Source: Arthrobacter sp. EpRS71 (lineage in GTDB: Bacteria; Actinomycetota; Actinomycetes; Actinomycetales; Micrococcaceae). Taken from it: a DNA stretch of 64,000 nt. This document shows positions 33,909-43,168 of this stretch, one piece after another. The stretch's first letter is position 1, and the number at the start of each line of letters is the position of its first letter. Under the pieces are notes generated by a model. The model made no database searches and had not been told where the DNA came from. It saw only the letters and a program-made list of their open reading frames with translations. The stretch spans positions 1,600,361 through 1,664,360 of the forward strand of contig NZ_LNUV01000006.1 of NCBI RefSeq assembly GCF_001512285.1, read 5' to 3'. The translations under genes were made by a program, and so were the position numbers.

Positions 33909-35362
33909 TTATTCAACACCGCCTCAAAAATCTTCTTTGCGTTCGGACTGGTTAGCTGGGCCCCGGTTGACACGTCAACACTCTCCATGACAATGGTGAC
34001 GGCCACTTGCGGGTCGTTTGCCGGGGCGAACCCGGTAAACCAAGAATTGTTCAAACCTGAATCGCCGAGCTCGGCTGTGCCCGTCTTACCGGCCACCTTG
34101 ACCCCGGGAACGGCTGCACCCTTGGCAATGCCATTGTCCACAGCACTGGTCATCCACTCAGTGATCTGGTTGGCGATGGGCTGCGTGGTGCTGGTTCGGA
34201 GCGTCTCAGGCTTGGGCTCATTGATGACGCGCAGATCTGGCGCTCGAACGGCCTCAATCAGGTTCGGCTTCATCTGCACCCCGCCGTTGGCGATGGCCGC
34301 CGTCATCATGTTGATCTGCAGCGGTGTGGCCTTGACGTCGCGCTGACCCACCGATGACTGGGCCAACTGGGCCTGATCCAGGTCCTCCGGGAAGACGCTG
34401 ACGGCCTGCTGCAGCTTGAGTTGGTCACCGAAGTCCTGACCGAAGCCGAACTTCTGCGCCTGTTCGCGGATGGCGTCCTGGCCGAGGTCAAGCGCGATGC
34501 TGGCAAACGGGGTGTTACACGACTGCTCAAGGGCAAAGGCGAAGGACGCAGTTTCGCGGACGTTGCAGTTACCGCCGGCGTAGTTGGGCAAGCTGGCACT
34601 GCTTCCGGGTAAGGGAAGGCTGCTGGGATTCGGCAACTCGCTGTCCTTGTTGTACTTGCCGGAGTTCAGGGCAGCAGCAGTATCAATGAGTTTGAAGACC
34701 GAACCAGGGGACAACAGATTGCCGGTGGGGCCGCTGACGTTCTGGTTCAGGTTGATACCGGGAATCTGGTTAAGCTCTGCGTAGTTGGCTTCCGCAGTGG
34801 TTCGGTCGTGCGTGGCAATCAAGTTGGGGTTGTACGTCGGCTTGGACGCCATTGCCAGGATGGCGCCCGTCTTGGGGTTGGTCACCACAATGGAACCGCG
34901 CTGCCCCTCAGGAATCAGATCCATGGCCAACTGCTGGAGGGCAGGGTCCAAGGTCAACTCCACGGACGCTCCCTTGGGCTCCTTGCCCAAGAACATCTGG
35001 CTCATGCGATCCAGGAACAGCTGATCGGAATTCCCTGCCAGGGTTTCCCCCATGGACTGTTCCAGGCCGGTGGAACCAAAGAACTTGGAGAAGTATCCAG
35101 TGATTCCGGCATAAAGCTCGGGCTGGTTGTACTGGCGCTGGAAAGCGCAGGACTCCGTGCCGGGAACCGACTCCGCCACCGGCTTGCCGCCCACAATGAT
35201 GGAACCGCGCTCATTGCAGAAGGACGCCAAAACGGCGCGCTGGTTCCAAGGGTTGGCATTGAGGTCATCAGCACCAATCACCTGGACGTAGCTGATGGCG
35301 CCGAAGATCAACGCGAACATGGCGACGGCAGCCATCCAACTACTGCGAATAGCCTGGTTCAT
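33905..35362 (-). CDS. pbpA: class B penicillin-binding protein (PbpA)
   Basis: A peptidoglycan transpeptidase. One N-terminal membrane helix (about 8-28) is followed by a dimerisation region and the transpeptidase domain with the three active-site motifs: SPGSVFKL (SxxK, near residue 222), QSCNTP (SxN, near 283) and KTGTAELG (near 420). 485 residues, typical of actinobacterial PbpA. It works with the RodA/FtsW partner encoded just upstream. Stop and start codons overlap on both sides. Confidence 0.96.
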   Translation of the reverse strand: MNQAIRSSWMAAVAMFALIFGAISYVQVIGADDLNANPWNQRAVLASFCNERGSIIVGGKPVAESVPGTESCAFQRQYNQPELYAGITGYFSKFFGSTGLEQSMGETLAGNSDQLFLDRMSQMFLGKEPKGASVELTLDPALQQLAMDLIPEGQRGSIVVTNPKTGAILAMASKPTYNPNLIATHDRTTAEANYAELNQIPGINLNQNVSGPTGNLLSPGSVFKLIDTAAALNSGKYNKDSELPNPSSLPLPGSSASLPNYAGGNCNVRETASFAFALEQSCNTPFASIALDLGQDAIREQAQKFGFGQDFGDQLKLQQAVSVFPEDLDQAQLAQSSVGQRDVKATPLQINMMTAAIANGGVQMKPNLIEAVRAPDLRVINEPKPETLRTSTTQPIANQITEWMTSAVDNGIAKGAAVPGVKVAGKTGTAELGDSGLNNSWFTGFAPANDPQVAVTIVMESVDVSTGAQLTSPNAKKIFEAVLNK

Positions 35363-36789
35363 TGTTGCTTCACCGCCTCTGTTGGTGCGCTGGGTGTCTG
35401 TCCTGTGGCCGGTTTGCGTGTGCCGGGCGTGCTGCTGCTGGCCGGTGGTTTATTGACCATGGGAGTGGTGTCCACCGGGCCGCGGGCCGTATTGGAAATC
35501 ATGAGCAGCAGGCCGACGATGATCCAGTTGGCCAGAAGCGAGGAACCGCCCGCCGCGAGGAACGGCGTGGTGAGGCCGGTCAACGGGATGAGCCGGGTAA
35601 CGCCGCCGATCACCACGAAGCACTGCAGGGCAATGGCGAAGGACAGGCCACATGCAAGGAGCTTGCCGAACGCATCGCGGGTGCCCAAAGCGGCGCGGAA
35701 GCCGCGGGTGAAGAGCAGCAGGTAAAGCATCACCACAGCGAAGAGGCCAATCAGGCCGAGCTCCTCACCGATAAGGGCCACAATCATGTCGCTGTTGGCG
35801 AACGGAACCAGGTCCGGCCGGCCCTGACCAAGGCCAGTACCCACCAGACCGCCGTCAGCCATGCCGAACAAGCCCTCCACGATTTGCCCGCTGCCTCCGG
35901 GAGATCTGCCGAAGACCTCCGGCGTGAAGGCATTGATCCAGCTATCGATGCGGAATGCGACGTGGGAGAAGATCTGTGCTGCAACGAAGCCGCCGCCCAG
36001 AATCAGCAGCAGGCCGATGACCACCCACGAGATCCGGCTGGTGGCCACGTAAATCATCACGATGAACAGGCCGAAGAAGAGGATGGAGGATCCCAAGTCC
36101 CGCTGGAAGACGAGCACACCAATGCTCACCAGCCAGGCGGTGATCATGGGGCCGAGGTCCTTGAACCGCGGGAACTGCATGGGGCCGATCTTCCGGCCTG
36201 CCAACAAAATGAGATCGCGGTTGGATGACAGATACCCGGCAAAGAATATGGCAAGAGTGATCTTGGCGATTTCACCGGGCTGGAACGTCATGGGGCCCAC
36301 ACGGATCCACACGCGGGCACCAAGGATTTCACCGGCCGAGATGCCGGGAATCAACGGGAGAAGCAGCAGGAAAGCACTGACTGCCAGGGAGATGTACGTA
36401 AAGCGGCGAAGGATCCGGTGATCCTTGAGGAACCAGATCACGGCAATGGACACCGCCATGGCAATGAGGGTCCACCGGAGCTGATTGTTGCCGGTATCGT
36501 CCCCGGGACCATCCATGCGGTGAATCAACGCCAAGCCGAGCCCATTAAGTGCAACGACAATGGGAAGTATTACCGGGTCTGCATACTTTGCGCGAAGCCT
36601 AAGGACAACATGGAAGGCGAAAGCAGCAACAGCCAAGAGGCTGGACTGGAACCAGAAATCATTGTCCAATCCGACTTCCGAGTTGATGCTCACCAACGCG
36701 CTGGCACCGATGCCCACGGCAAGTGCGAGGACAATGAGCACCAGCTCAACGTTCCGGCGGGGCTTGGGGGCTGTCTCAGTCTGCATCAT
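35359..36789 (-). CDS. rodA: RodA/FtsW-type peptidoglycan polymerase
   Basis: A SEDS-family glycosyltransferase that polymerises lipid II with a class B PBP. The 476-residue protein has about eleven membrane segments and family motifs such as RVWIRVGPMTFQPGEIAKI, the FQRDLGSSILFFGLF region with the catalytic Asp-type acid, and the late GLTTPFLAAGGSSLLANW. The start ATG overlaps the phosphatase stop. It pairs with PbpA. A Pro/Thr-rich cytoplasmic tail ends the protein. Confidence 0.96.
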   Translation of the reverse strand: MMQTETAPKPRRNVELVLIVLALAVGIGASALVSINSEVGLDNDFWFQSSLLAVAAFAFHVVLRLRAKYADPVILPIVVALNGLGLALIHRMDGPGDDTGNNQLRWTLIAMAVSIAVIWFLKDHRILRRFTYISLAVSAFLLLLPLIPGISAGEILGARVWIRVGPMTFQPGEIAKITLAIFFAGYLSSNRDLILLAGRKIGPMQFPRFKDLGPMITAWLVSIGVLVFQRDLGSSILFFGLFIVMIYVATSRISWVVIGLLLILGGGFVAAQIFSHVAFRIDSWINAFTPEVFGRSPGGSGQIVEGLFGMADGGLVGTGLGQGRPDLVPFANSDMIVALIGEELGLIGLFAVVMLYLLLFTRGFRAALGTRDAFGKLLACGLSFAIALQCFVVIGGVTRLIPLTGLTTPFLAAGGSSLLANWIIVGLLLMISNTARGPVDTTPMVNKPPASSSTPGTRKPATGQTPSAPTEAVKQQ

Positions 36790-38492
36790 TTGGCCGCCTC
36801 ACAGGGAGTCGGGACGGGAGAAGGAGTAGGGCTGGCAACGGCAGCCGTGCTGGGAATGGGCACAGTGGCGGTAGGCGCCGGTGAAGGGGATGCCGAGCCT
36901 GTTGCAGAGGGTGTGGGCGTGCCCGGGCAGTTCGCGGACGCGCTGCCGGTGTTCCGAAGGTTCTCCACAATGCCTTGCGCGCTGTCGAGATCGCCCGCCG
37001 GTACCGTCTGGCGTACGCTCTGTTGGCCGTATTCCGGCAATGATTCCACCCTGATGTCGGTTACGGCTTCGAGCCGGGAAAGCTGAATAGGGCCGAGTCT
37101 CTGCGAGATGCCGTTGAAAATGGCCACCCGCTGATCGTATTCGCCCACGTAGTAGCGCGTCTGAGTCCAGGCATAGCCAAGCCACAGGCCCACCACCACA
37201 CCGAGGACAACCACGGCGGCGACGGCAGGCATCAACCAGCGCACGCGACGACGCGGCGGCTCTTCGGCCTCAACACGGTCCTGCTCAGCTTTATGCGTCA
37301 GGACAGTAGCTGCCCGCCGGGCGACAGTGCGGCCGGCCACAGTAGGAATGGAGCCCGTCGCGGCAGCAGTCGCGGCAGCACCTACAAGCTCATGGGGACG
37401 GCTGGCCAGCTCTTCGCGCAGAACCTCCGCGGAGAGGTGCTCACCGAGGTGCGGGTCAGTGGTGGCGGGAGGCTCTGTGGAATCGCCCTTGGAGGTGCCC
37501 TCGGCATCTTCTTGGTTGTCGTCCGGATCGCCCGCGCTGAACGAGGAACCGGCATCTGCTTCCAGAGCTGCCCGCGTACTGGATTCGGACTTGCTGTCCT
37601 CAGCTGCCTTGGTCGCGGAAGGACCGTCGGGGGACTTGGTGGCCGTGACTGTCCCGGGCTCGTCCAGCGCGGCAAGCGCCGCAGCCGGAACGACGTCGAC
37701 GGCGGCCGTGTTGACGTCGTCGTCGGTCTCCTCCGCAATCTCCAACATCACCACGGTGACGTTGTCCGGGGCGCCCGCTTCCAGCGTCAGGTCAACAAGG
37801 ATCTCAGCACATTCGCGCAAGTCCTTGGTCTCACGGACCATGCGCTCCACAACGTGGCCGGCTACATAGTTGAGTCCGTCCGAGCAGAGCAGCCAGCGTT
37901 CGCCGGGCTCAACATCCAGGACGTCCAGATCCAGCTCAGGGCTGGCGTCGACGTCGCCGAGGACTCTCATCAAGACATTCTTGTGCGGATGCGTTTCAGC
38001 TTCCTCCGGGCGGAGGCGGCCTTCATCGATGAGCCGCTGCACGAACGTGTGGTCAATGCTGACCTGCTCAAACTTTTTGTTGCGCAGCCTGTATGCACGG
38101 GAATCGCCAATGTGGGCGAAGTGGAGCTTGCGGCCCTCCAAAAGCAGGGCTGTCACGGTGGTGCCCATGCCGGAAAGCTTGGGATTCTGGTGCACCAGCT
38201 CGGAAAGCAGGGAATTAGCGGTCTGGATCTCGTCCGCCAGGACGGTGTCCGCACCCTCAGGGTAGTCGTCATGATCGAGGTGGATCATGTCCAGAACCGT
38301 TGAAGCGGAAGCGACATCGCCGCCGGCGTGACCGCCCATACCGTCGGCCACCACTGCAAGATGACGGCCCACGTAGGCGGAGTCGTCATTCTTGGAGCGG
38401 ATCCGTCCGACGTCGGAACGAGCGGCGTAGCGCATGATGAGCGGGCGCTCCGCAGGCTTTTCCTGGCCTTTGGGGGTCTCGGGGGAGGCCAT
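36786..38492 (-). CDS. pstP: PP2C-family Ser/Thr phosphatase PstP
   Basis: Reverses phosphorylation by the PASTA kinases. The PP2C domain covers about residues 20-255, with the metal-binding VVADGMGGHAGGDVAS, GMGTTVTALL and DGLNYVAG. A long Ala/Ser/Glu-rich linker (about 265-410) leads to a membrane helix (WLMPAVAAVVVLGVVVGLW) and an extracellular part of about 130 residues ending in a Pro/Ser/Thr tail. 568 residues is on the long side. It lies between fhaB and rodA. Confidence 0.95.
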   Translation of the reverse strand: MASPETPKGQEKPAERPLIMRYAARSDVGRIRSKNDDSAYVGRHLAVVADGMGGHAGGDVASASTVLDMIHLDHDDYPEGADTVLADEIQTANSLLSELVHQNPKLSGMGTTVTALLLEGRKLHFAHIGDSRAYRLRNKKFEQVSIDHTFVQRLIDEGRLRPEEAETHPHKNVLMRVLGDVDASPELDLDVLDVEPGERWLLCSDGLNYVAGHVVERMVRETKDLRECAEILVDLTLEAGAPDNVTVVMLEIAEETDDDVNTAAVDVVPAAALAALDEPGTVTATKSPDGPSATKAAEDSKSESSTRAALEADAGSSFSAGDPDDNQEDAEGTSKGDSTEPPATTDPHLGEHLSAEVLREELASRPHELVGAAATAAATGSIPTVAGRTVARRAATVLTHKAEQDRVEAEEPPRRRVRWLMPAVAAVVVLGVVVGLWLGYAWTQTRYYVGEYDQRVAIFNGISQRLGPIQLSRLEAVTDIRVESLPEYGQQSVRQTVPAGDLDSAQGIVENLRNTGSASANCPGTPTPSATGSASPSPAPTATVPIPSTAAVASPTPSPVPTPCEAAK

Positions 38493-38495
38493 GGA

Positions 38496-38984
38496 CTACG
38501 GCCTCAATTCAATGACCGTCTTGCCGATTCTCACGGGGACGCCAAGCTCAACCGGCAAGGCGCGGGTGAGCTGTTGATCGGCCAGGTAGGTGCCGTTGGT
38601 GGAGCCCAGGTCCTCGATGAACCAGCGGCTGCCCTGCGGAAACAGGCGTGCGTGCCGGCCGGAAGCGTAGTCGTCCTCCAGGACAAGCGTGGCTTCCTGC
38701 GCCCGGCCGAGCAAGATGGGGCTGGCAGCGAGGGGAACCGTGGTGCCCTTGAGGGGGCCCTCAGTGACCACCAAAGTGCGGGCATGCTGGATTGCCGGCG
38801 GAGGCGAGGCCGCGAGTTCCGGATGCTTGCGGACTTCGCGGGCCGTGGGAACTCCAGTGACGGCCTTGCGGCCAATCTGGAAGTCGCGGCGCATGGTGGT
38901 CACGATGCTGAAAATCAGGACCCACAACAGAAGAAGGAAACCGAAGCGGAGCGCTGTGATTGTCAGTTCGCTGATGTCGTTCAC
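38496..38984 (-). CDS. fhaB: membrane-anchored FHA protein FhaB
   Basis: Binds phosphothreonine on kinase targets and links kinase signalling to division (FipA in mycobacteria). The 162-residue protein has one N-terminal membrane helix (about 8-26) and a C-terminal FHA domain (about 75-160) with LGRAQEATLV, GRHARLFPQ and DLGSTNGTYL. The GTG start overlaps the fhaA stop codon. Confidence 0.94.
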   Translation of the reverse strand: MNDISELTITALRFGFLLLLWVLIFSIVTTMRRDFQIGRKAVTGVPTAREVRKHPELAASPPPAIQHARTLVVTEGPLKGTTVPLAASPILLGRAQEATLVLEDDYASGRHARLFPQGSRWFIEDLGSTNGTYLADQQLTRALPVELGVPVRIGKTVIELRP

Positions 38985-39730
38985 GCGTGACCACCCGGGG
39001 TTTGGGGGAGGAGGCGGAAAATGATCTTGGTACGTCCCATCGTGATGGTTGAGCCGTCTGTGAGCTCCACGCTGCCGTTCACTTTATGTCCGTTGACGTA
39101 ACTGCCGTTGGTGGAGCCAAGATCAACGGCCCACGTGCTGCCATTCTCGGTGCGGACCTCAAGGTGCTTCCGTGAAACCCCGGTGTCGTCCACAAGAATG
39201 TCCGCTTCCGAGGAGCGGCCCAGCACCACGGACCGGGCGTTGAGGGAATACCGTTGGCCACCGATGTCCAGGACAGGCTGGAGGCGGGTGGGTTGGCGTG
39301 CCGGCGCGGCCGGAACGTTGGATCGGGGAGGCTGTGGGGCAGGAGCGGCGTCATCGGATGATTTCTCTGTCCGGGAAGTGATCTCAAAATGTCCGGCACG
39401 TTCTTCGTCATTGCGACGGAACGAAATGCGGACGGCGCCTTGGAGCGTATAGCCCTGGCTCCGGACATGCTGGATAACAACGTCACAGAGTTCCTCTGCC
39501 AGCGGGGTGCCCCATTCCTGGGCCCGGGCAAAGTCCTCGTCACTGAGCAGGACATCAAAAACATTCGGAGCCAGCGTCCGTCCGGCAGCGATGGTGATGG
39601 ACTTATTGTCCAACTCGCGCCTTAGCTTGCTTGCAATCTCCACTGGCTCAACACGTGCCCGCGACCCTGTGGAGAAGACGTTGCGGACGGCCTTTTCAAT
39701 GCCGCGCTCGACTTTGTCCAGCAAACCCAT
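38981..39730 (-). CDS. fhaA: FHA-domain protein FhaA with DUF3662
   Basis: First gene of the fhaA-fhaB-pstP-rodA-pbpA-pknA-pknB operon. The N-terminal DUF3662 domain starts MGLLDKVERGIEKAVRNVFS and the C-terminal FHA domain (about 165-245) has LGRSSEADILV, SRKHLEVR and DLGSTNGSYVNG. I chose the ATG at 39730, which follows GGGAGAAGGA and gives 249 residues; an in-frame start at 39979 adds unconserved sequence. In mycobacteria FhaA binds phosphorylated MviN and slows wall synthesis. Confidence 0.94.
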   Translation of the reverse strand: MGLLDKVERGIEKAVRNVFSTGSRARVEPVEIASKLRRELDNKSITIAAGRTLAPNVFDVLLSDEDFARAQEWGTPLAEELCDVVIQHVRSQGYTLQGAVRISFRRNDEERAGHFEITSRTEKSSDDAAPAPQPPRSNVPAAPARQPTRLQPVLDIGGQRYSLNARSVVLGRSSEADILVDDTGVSRKHLEVRTENGSTWAVDLGSTNGSYVNGHKVNGSVELTDGSTITMGRTKIIFRLLPQTPGGHA

Positions 39731-40060
39731 GGTCCTTCTCCCTTCCTTGCCGCGGCACCCGTTGTGCCTGGTCCGATAGTCCGTCCATTGCTCCGTCCGC
39801 GCACACAGCGAAGTACGCGCCTGACGGCCCTTCCACTTCCCGATACTACTGGGACTGACTGGGAATGGCCTTAATCCACAACGCCTTGCGACCCGGAAAA
39901 GTTCGTTTCCGGCCCATCCTGGCGCGGGAGGCGACGGGTGAAAATTCTCCTGCATGAGCCCCGATTGGTGTTTTCCCAAGAGTGTCCGTTATGCTTGATC
40001 TCGCTGCTTTTGAAGGAAACGAAGCTGGGAGACCAGCGGAAGTCCGGAAAAAGAAGTTGC
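39731..40060. promoter_or_regulatory. fhaA / tRNA-Leu divergent intergenic region
   Basis: 330 bases with no supported gene. It must hold the leftward fhaA-operon promoter and the tRNA-Leu promoter. TTGGTG (39965-39970) and TATGCT (39990-39995), 19 bases apart, are a weak candidate for the latter. Confidence 0.35.
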
Positions 40061-40143
40061 GCGCGAGTGGCGGAACGGCAGACGCGCTGGCTTCAGGTGC
40101 CAGTATCCGAAAGGGTGTGGGGGTTCAAATCCCCCCTCGCGCA
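40061..40143 (+). tRNA. tRNA-Leu (anticodon CAG)
   Basis: Acceptor GCGCGAG (40061-40067) pairs with CTCGCGC (40136-40142), then discriminator A. The anticodon stem CTGGC/GCCAG encloses TTCAGGT with CAG at 40094-40096. A long variable arm is present, as in Leu tRNAs. CCA is not encoded. Confidence 0.96.
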
Positions 40144-40150
40144 CGCAACT

Positions 40151-40190
40151 AAAAGAGCCCCGGTCTTAGGACCGGGGCTCTTTTTGTTTT
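40151..40190 (+). terminator. terminator after tRNA-Leu
   Basis: AAAAGAGCCCCGGTC and GACCGGGGCTCTTTT form a strong stem around a short loop, followed by a T-rich run. Confidence 0.93.
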
Positions 40191-40196
40191 TCCGCG

Positions 40197-40262
40197 CCCA
40201 AGTAGGTAGCAGTTGAGGTCGTTCCCAGCGCTGGGAACGACCTGAACTGCTACCTACTTGGG
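40197..40262. repeat. 66-bp palindromic repeat, copy 1
   Basis: Two 33-base arms centred on AGCGCT (40227-40232) are complementary except at one position. It lies between tRNA-Leu and the convergent aminotransferase gene. A second copy occurs at 48346-48411; the right arms share 34 identical bases including the following GTGGGGC. This is a dispersed palindrome, perhaps a REP-like element or a shared terminator type. Confidence 0.85.
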
Positions 40263-40267
40263 TGGGG

Positions 40268-41467
40268 CTACGGAACTAGCCGCTTCAGCGCACGTCCCAG
40301 TCGCGCAGCCGCTTCCTCCAGCTTTGACTCCGCAACGTCGCCGTACGCCAGGCGCAGGTGCCGGTCAGCGTCCGTTCCGGGCCCCGAGGGGAAGAACGAA
40401 CCCCGCTGGTACTCCACCCCTTCTGCGCTGGCATCAGCGGCGAGTTGATCAGGGTCCACGGAGTCGTCTGCCAGTTTGGGCCAGAGGAACAGTCCGCCGT
40501 CCGGGAGAACAGTCTCAAAAGCTCCCGGAGCTTCCCGGTGCAGCGCGGCGACCAGCGTTTCGGCGCGGTTCCGGTACAGGGCGCGGGCCCGGTCCAGGGT
40601 TGCGTCGAAGATTGCGGGGTCGGATGTGACCAGTTCTCCGATGATGGCCTGGACCAGAGTGGAGCTGTGGGAATCCTGGCGACTCCGCAGAGCCACCAGA
40701 TCACGTGCCAGGCGCTCCGGTGCCACTGTCCAACCAAGGCGCAACCCGGGCCCCAGTGTCTTGGTGAAGGTGTTGATGTGGAGGACGTGGTCAGAGTTAT
40801 TGAACTCCTCCACACTTTCCTGCTCGCCGGCAAAGCGAAGCTCACGGTACGGGTTGTCCGCCAGGACCACGAATCCGTAGTGTTCCGCCAGCCGTACGAG
40901 TTCTTTCCGGGCCTCCCCGGACAGCGTGCCTTGGGATGGGTTATGGAAGTCCGGCACTGTATATAGGGCGGATGGTCGGGCGCCGCCCCTGAGCTGGTCC
41001 GAGAGATGATCGACGTCCAGGCCCTGCGGACCTACGAATACCGGCAGGGTCCTTGCATCAGAGAGCTGGAGCCCGCGGAGGAACAGTGGGAAAACCGGGT
41101 TGTCCACGGCCACCAGGTCGCCGCGTTCCACCACGGACTGGATGGCCAAGGAAAGTCCATGGAAACCGCCGTTGGTGATGAGGATCCGGTCAACAGAGAC
41201 GCCTTCGCGTTCTGCGATCCACTCCCGCAGCGGCGAAATACCCTCTGTCCGTGAGTATTGGAGCGCAGGGACGCCGGGCTTGGCCAGCACACGTGCTGTG
41301 GCGGCGGCCAATTCCTCCGTGGGGAGGACGCTGGGATCCGGAATGCCACCAAGAAGCTCGATGGCATCTGCCCGACGATCACGCAGCGTCTGGTCCCCAA
41401 AGCCCTTGGGGGCGGTAAAGGCCTCGATGAGTGCGGGCCGACGGGTGGATATCAGGTTCACGGTCAT
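40268..41467 (-). CDS. PLP-dependent aminotransferase (class I, LysN/2-aminoadipate-like)
   Basis: A fold-type I aminotransferase of 399 residues. Recognisable parts are LLGGIPDPSVLP near 40, TNGGFHGLSLAIQSV near 100, VPDFHNPSQGTLS near 167 and NTFTKTLGPGLRLGW near 232, which carries the PLP Lys. The sequence resembles the aminotransferase domain of MocR/LysN-type enzymes without the DNA-binding domain. It is last in the ABC-transporter operon, its ATG overlapping the ATPase stop, so it may act on an imported amino compound. Substrate unknown. Confidence 0.88.
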   Translation of the reverse strand: MTVNLISTRRPALIEAFTAPKGFGDQTLRDRRADAIELLGGIPDPSVLPTEELAAATARVLAKPGVPALQYSRTEGISPLREWIAEREGVSVDRILITNGGFHGLSLAIQSVVERGDLVAVDNPVFPLFLRGLQLSDARTLPVFVGPQGLDVDHLSDQLRGGARPSALYTVPDFHNPSQGTLSGEARKELVRLAEHYGFVVLADNPYRELRFAGEQESVEEFNNSDHVLHINTFTKTLGPGLRLGWTVAPERLARDLVALRSRQDSHSSTLVQAIIGELVTSDPAIFDATLDRARALYRNRAETLVAALHREAPGAFETVLPDGGLFLWPKLADDSVDPDQLAADASAEGVEYQRGSFFPSGPGTDADRHLRLAYGDVAESKLEEAAARLGRALKRLVP

Positions 41468-43167
41468 GCTGTTGCCTTCGCTAGTTGTTTGCTGGTCTGT
41501 TCCTCGGTTGGCGCAGTCGCCAGCGGGATCGCCTCGAGGAGGGCCCGCGTGTAGGGGTGTTGTGGTCTGTGGAAGATCTCCTCCACAGGCCCGTCCTCCA
41601 CCACTTGCCCGCGACGCAGGACGGAGACGGTGTCGGCCACCTGCCTCACCAGTGCGAGGTCGTGCGAAACGAACAGATATGTCAGGCCCAAATCGCGTTG
41701 AAGCTTGGACAGTAGCTCAAGGATTCCCGCTTGAACGCTGACGTCCAGCGCGGAAGTGGGTTCATCCAAAACCACGACGTCGGGCCTCACCACCAGCGCC
41801 CGGGCGATCGCCACCCGCTGCCGCTGGCCGCCGGACAGGTGTGCGGGCCGCCTTGAAGCCACCTCGGACGGTAGGCCCACGGCTTCCAGAGCCTCGCGAA
41901 CCCGCTGGGCACGCTCTGCCTTGGTGCCTACACCAAACTGATCCAGTGGTTCGCGGACAATCCTGCCCACCCGCCACGTTGGGTCAAGGGACGTGAAGGG
42001 GTTCTGGTAGACCAGTTGGAGGTGGCGGCGGATCTCGCGGACGTCGGCCCTGGAACGGCCCGACGTCGATTGGCCGGCGACCGTAATGTCCCCACCGTCC
42101 GGCTGTTCAAGACCCAGCAGCAGCCGGACCGCGGTGGTTTTGCCGGACCCGGACTCGCCGACGAGCGCGTGCGTCCGCCCGCGTTCCACGGAGAAGGACA
42201 CCCCGTCGCAGGCGAGGACGTCCTTTCCGCCGGCCGAGAAGCGCTTGGTGACACCACGGACATCGATCTGGAGCCCGGCGTCCGGTGCGCTGGACGCCGG
42301 GGTGCGGGAGCCGCCGTCGTGCGCTGGTGCTAAGGTGATGCGCTGGTTCCTGTACCGGTCCGGGTGGAGCGCCGGGACGTCGGCCTGAAGGCTCCGCGCG
42401 TATTCGGTGGCGGGCGAAGCGAACACTTCCAGGGACGGTCCGCTTTCCTGCACCGAGCCGTCCTTCAGCACCACCAGGGAATCGGCGCGCTCGGCGGCAA
42501 TCGCGAGGTCGTGCGTGATGAGGAGCAGGCTGATGTCCAGCTCGCGGCGGAGCTCGGTCAGCATGTCCAGGATGAGCTTCTGGACCGTCACGTCCAAGGC
42601 GGAAGTTGGTTCGTCAGCCACGATCAGCGCCGGACGAGGCAACACCGTGAGCGCGATCAGTACGCGCTGGAGCATGCCGCCGGAGAGCTGGTGCGGGTAG
42701 GAATCGTAAACCCGGGCAGGGTCCGGGAGGCCCACTTGCTCCAGCACGTCCAGGATTTTGGCGCGGCGGACCGTTGGATCTGTTTCGCCGAGCAAGGCGG
42801 CGGCCTCGTGAGCCTGTGCGCCGATGGTTCGCACGGGGTTCAAGGCCGATGCAGGGTCTTGGGGGATGAAGCCCAGTTCCCGGCCTCGGAGGGGACGGAA
42901 ATGCTTCTCGGGCAACGCCAGGACATCCTGTCCGTTGAGCGCGACACGCCCCGTGGCCGTCGCTTCTCCGTGGGGAAGCAACCGGAGGATGGCCTTGGCG
43001 ATGGTGGACTTGCCCGATCCCGACTCTCCGATGAGCGCCAAGCTCTCGCCTTTGGCTACCGAAAAGGAGACGTCATGGACCACCGCGGTGGGACCGTAGG
43101 CGATGGACAAACCGTGCACTGTTAATAGGTCTGCGGACACGTTGCGGTCCTTGGTGTTCAGGGTCAT
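41464..43167 (-). CDS. fused peptide-type ABC transporter ATPase (DppD-DppF-like)
   Basis: A single 567-residue protein with two complete ATPase domains. Domain 1 (about 10-260) has GESGSGKSTIAKAIL, LSGGMLQRVLIA and VADEPTSALDVT. Domain 2 (about 300-550) has GESGSGKTTAVRLLL, LSGGQRQRVAIARAL and VLDEPTSALDVS. It should drive the two permeases encoded just upstream. Such fusions are common in actinobacterial oligopeptide/nickel-type systems. It starts with 1 base between itself and the permease gene. Confidence 0.94.
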   Translation of the reverse strand: MTLNTKDRNVSADLLTVHGLSIAYGPTAVVHDVSFSVAKGESLALIGESGSGKSTIAKAILRLLPHGEATATGRVALNGQDVLALPEKHFRPLRGRELGFIPQDPASALNPVRTIGAQAHEAAALLGETDPTVRRAKILDVLEQVGLPDPARVYDSYPHQLSGGMLQRVLIALTVLPRPALIVADEPTSALDVTVQKLILDMLTELRRELDISLLLITHDLAIAAERADSLVVLKDGSVQESGPSLEVFASPATEYARSLQADVPALHPDRYRNQRITLAPAHDGGSRTPASSAPDAGLQIDVRGVTKRFSAGGKDVLACDGVSFSVERGRTHALVGESGSGKTTAVRLLLGLEQPDGGDITVAGQSTSGRSRADVREIRRHLQLVYQNPFTSLDPTWRVGRIVREPLDQFGVGTKAERAQRVREALEAVGLPSEVASRRPAHLSGGQRQRVAIARALVVRPDVVVLDEPTSALDVSVQAGILELLSKLQRDLGLTYLFVSHDLALVRQVADTVSVLRRGQVVEDGPVEEIFHRPQHPYTRALLEAIPLATAPTEEQTSKQLAKATA

Positions 43168-43168
43168 G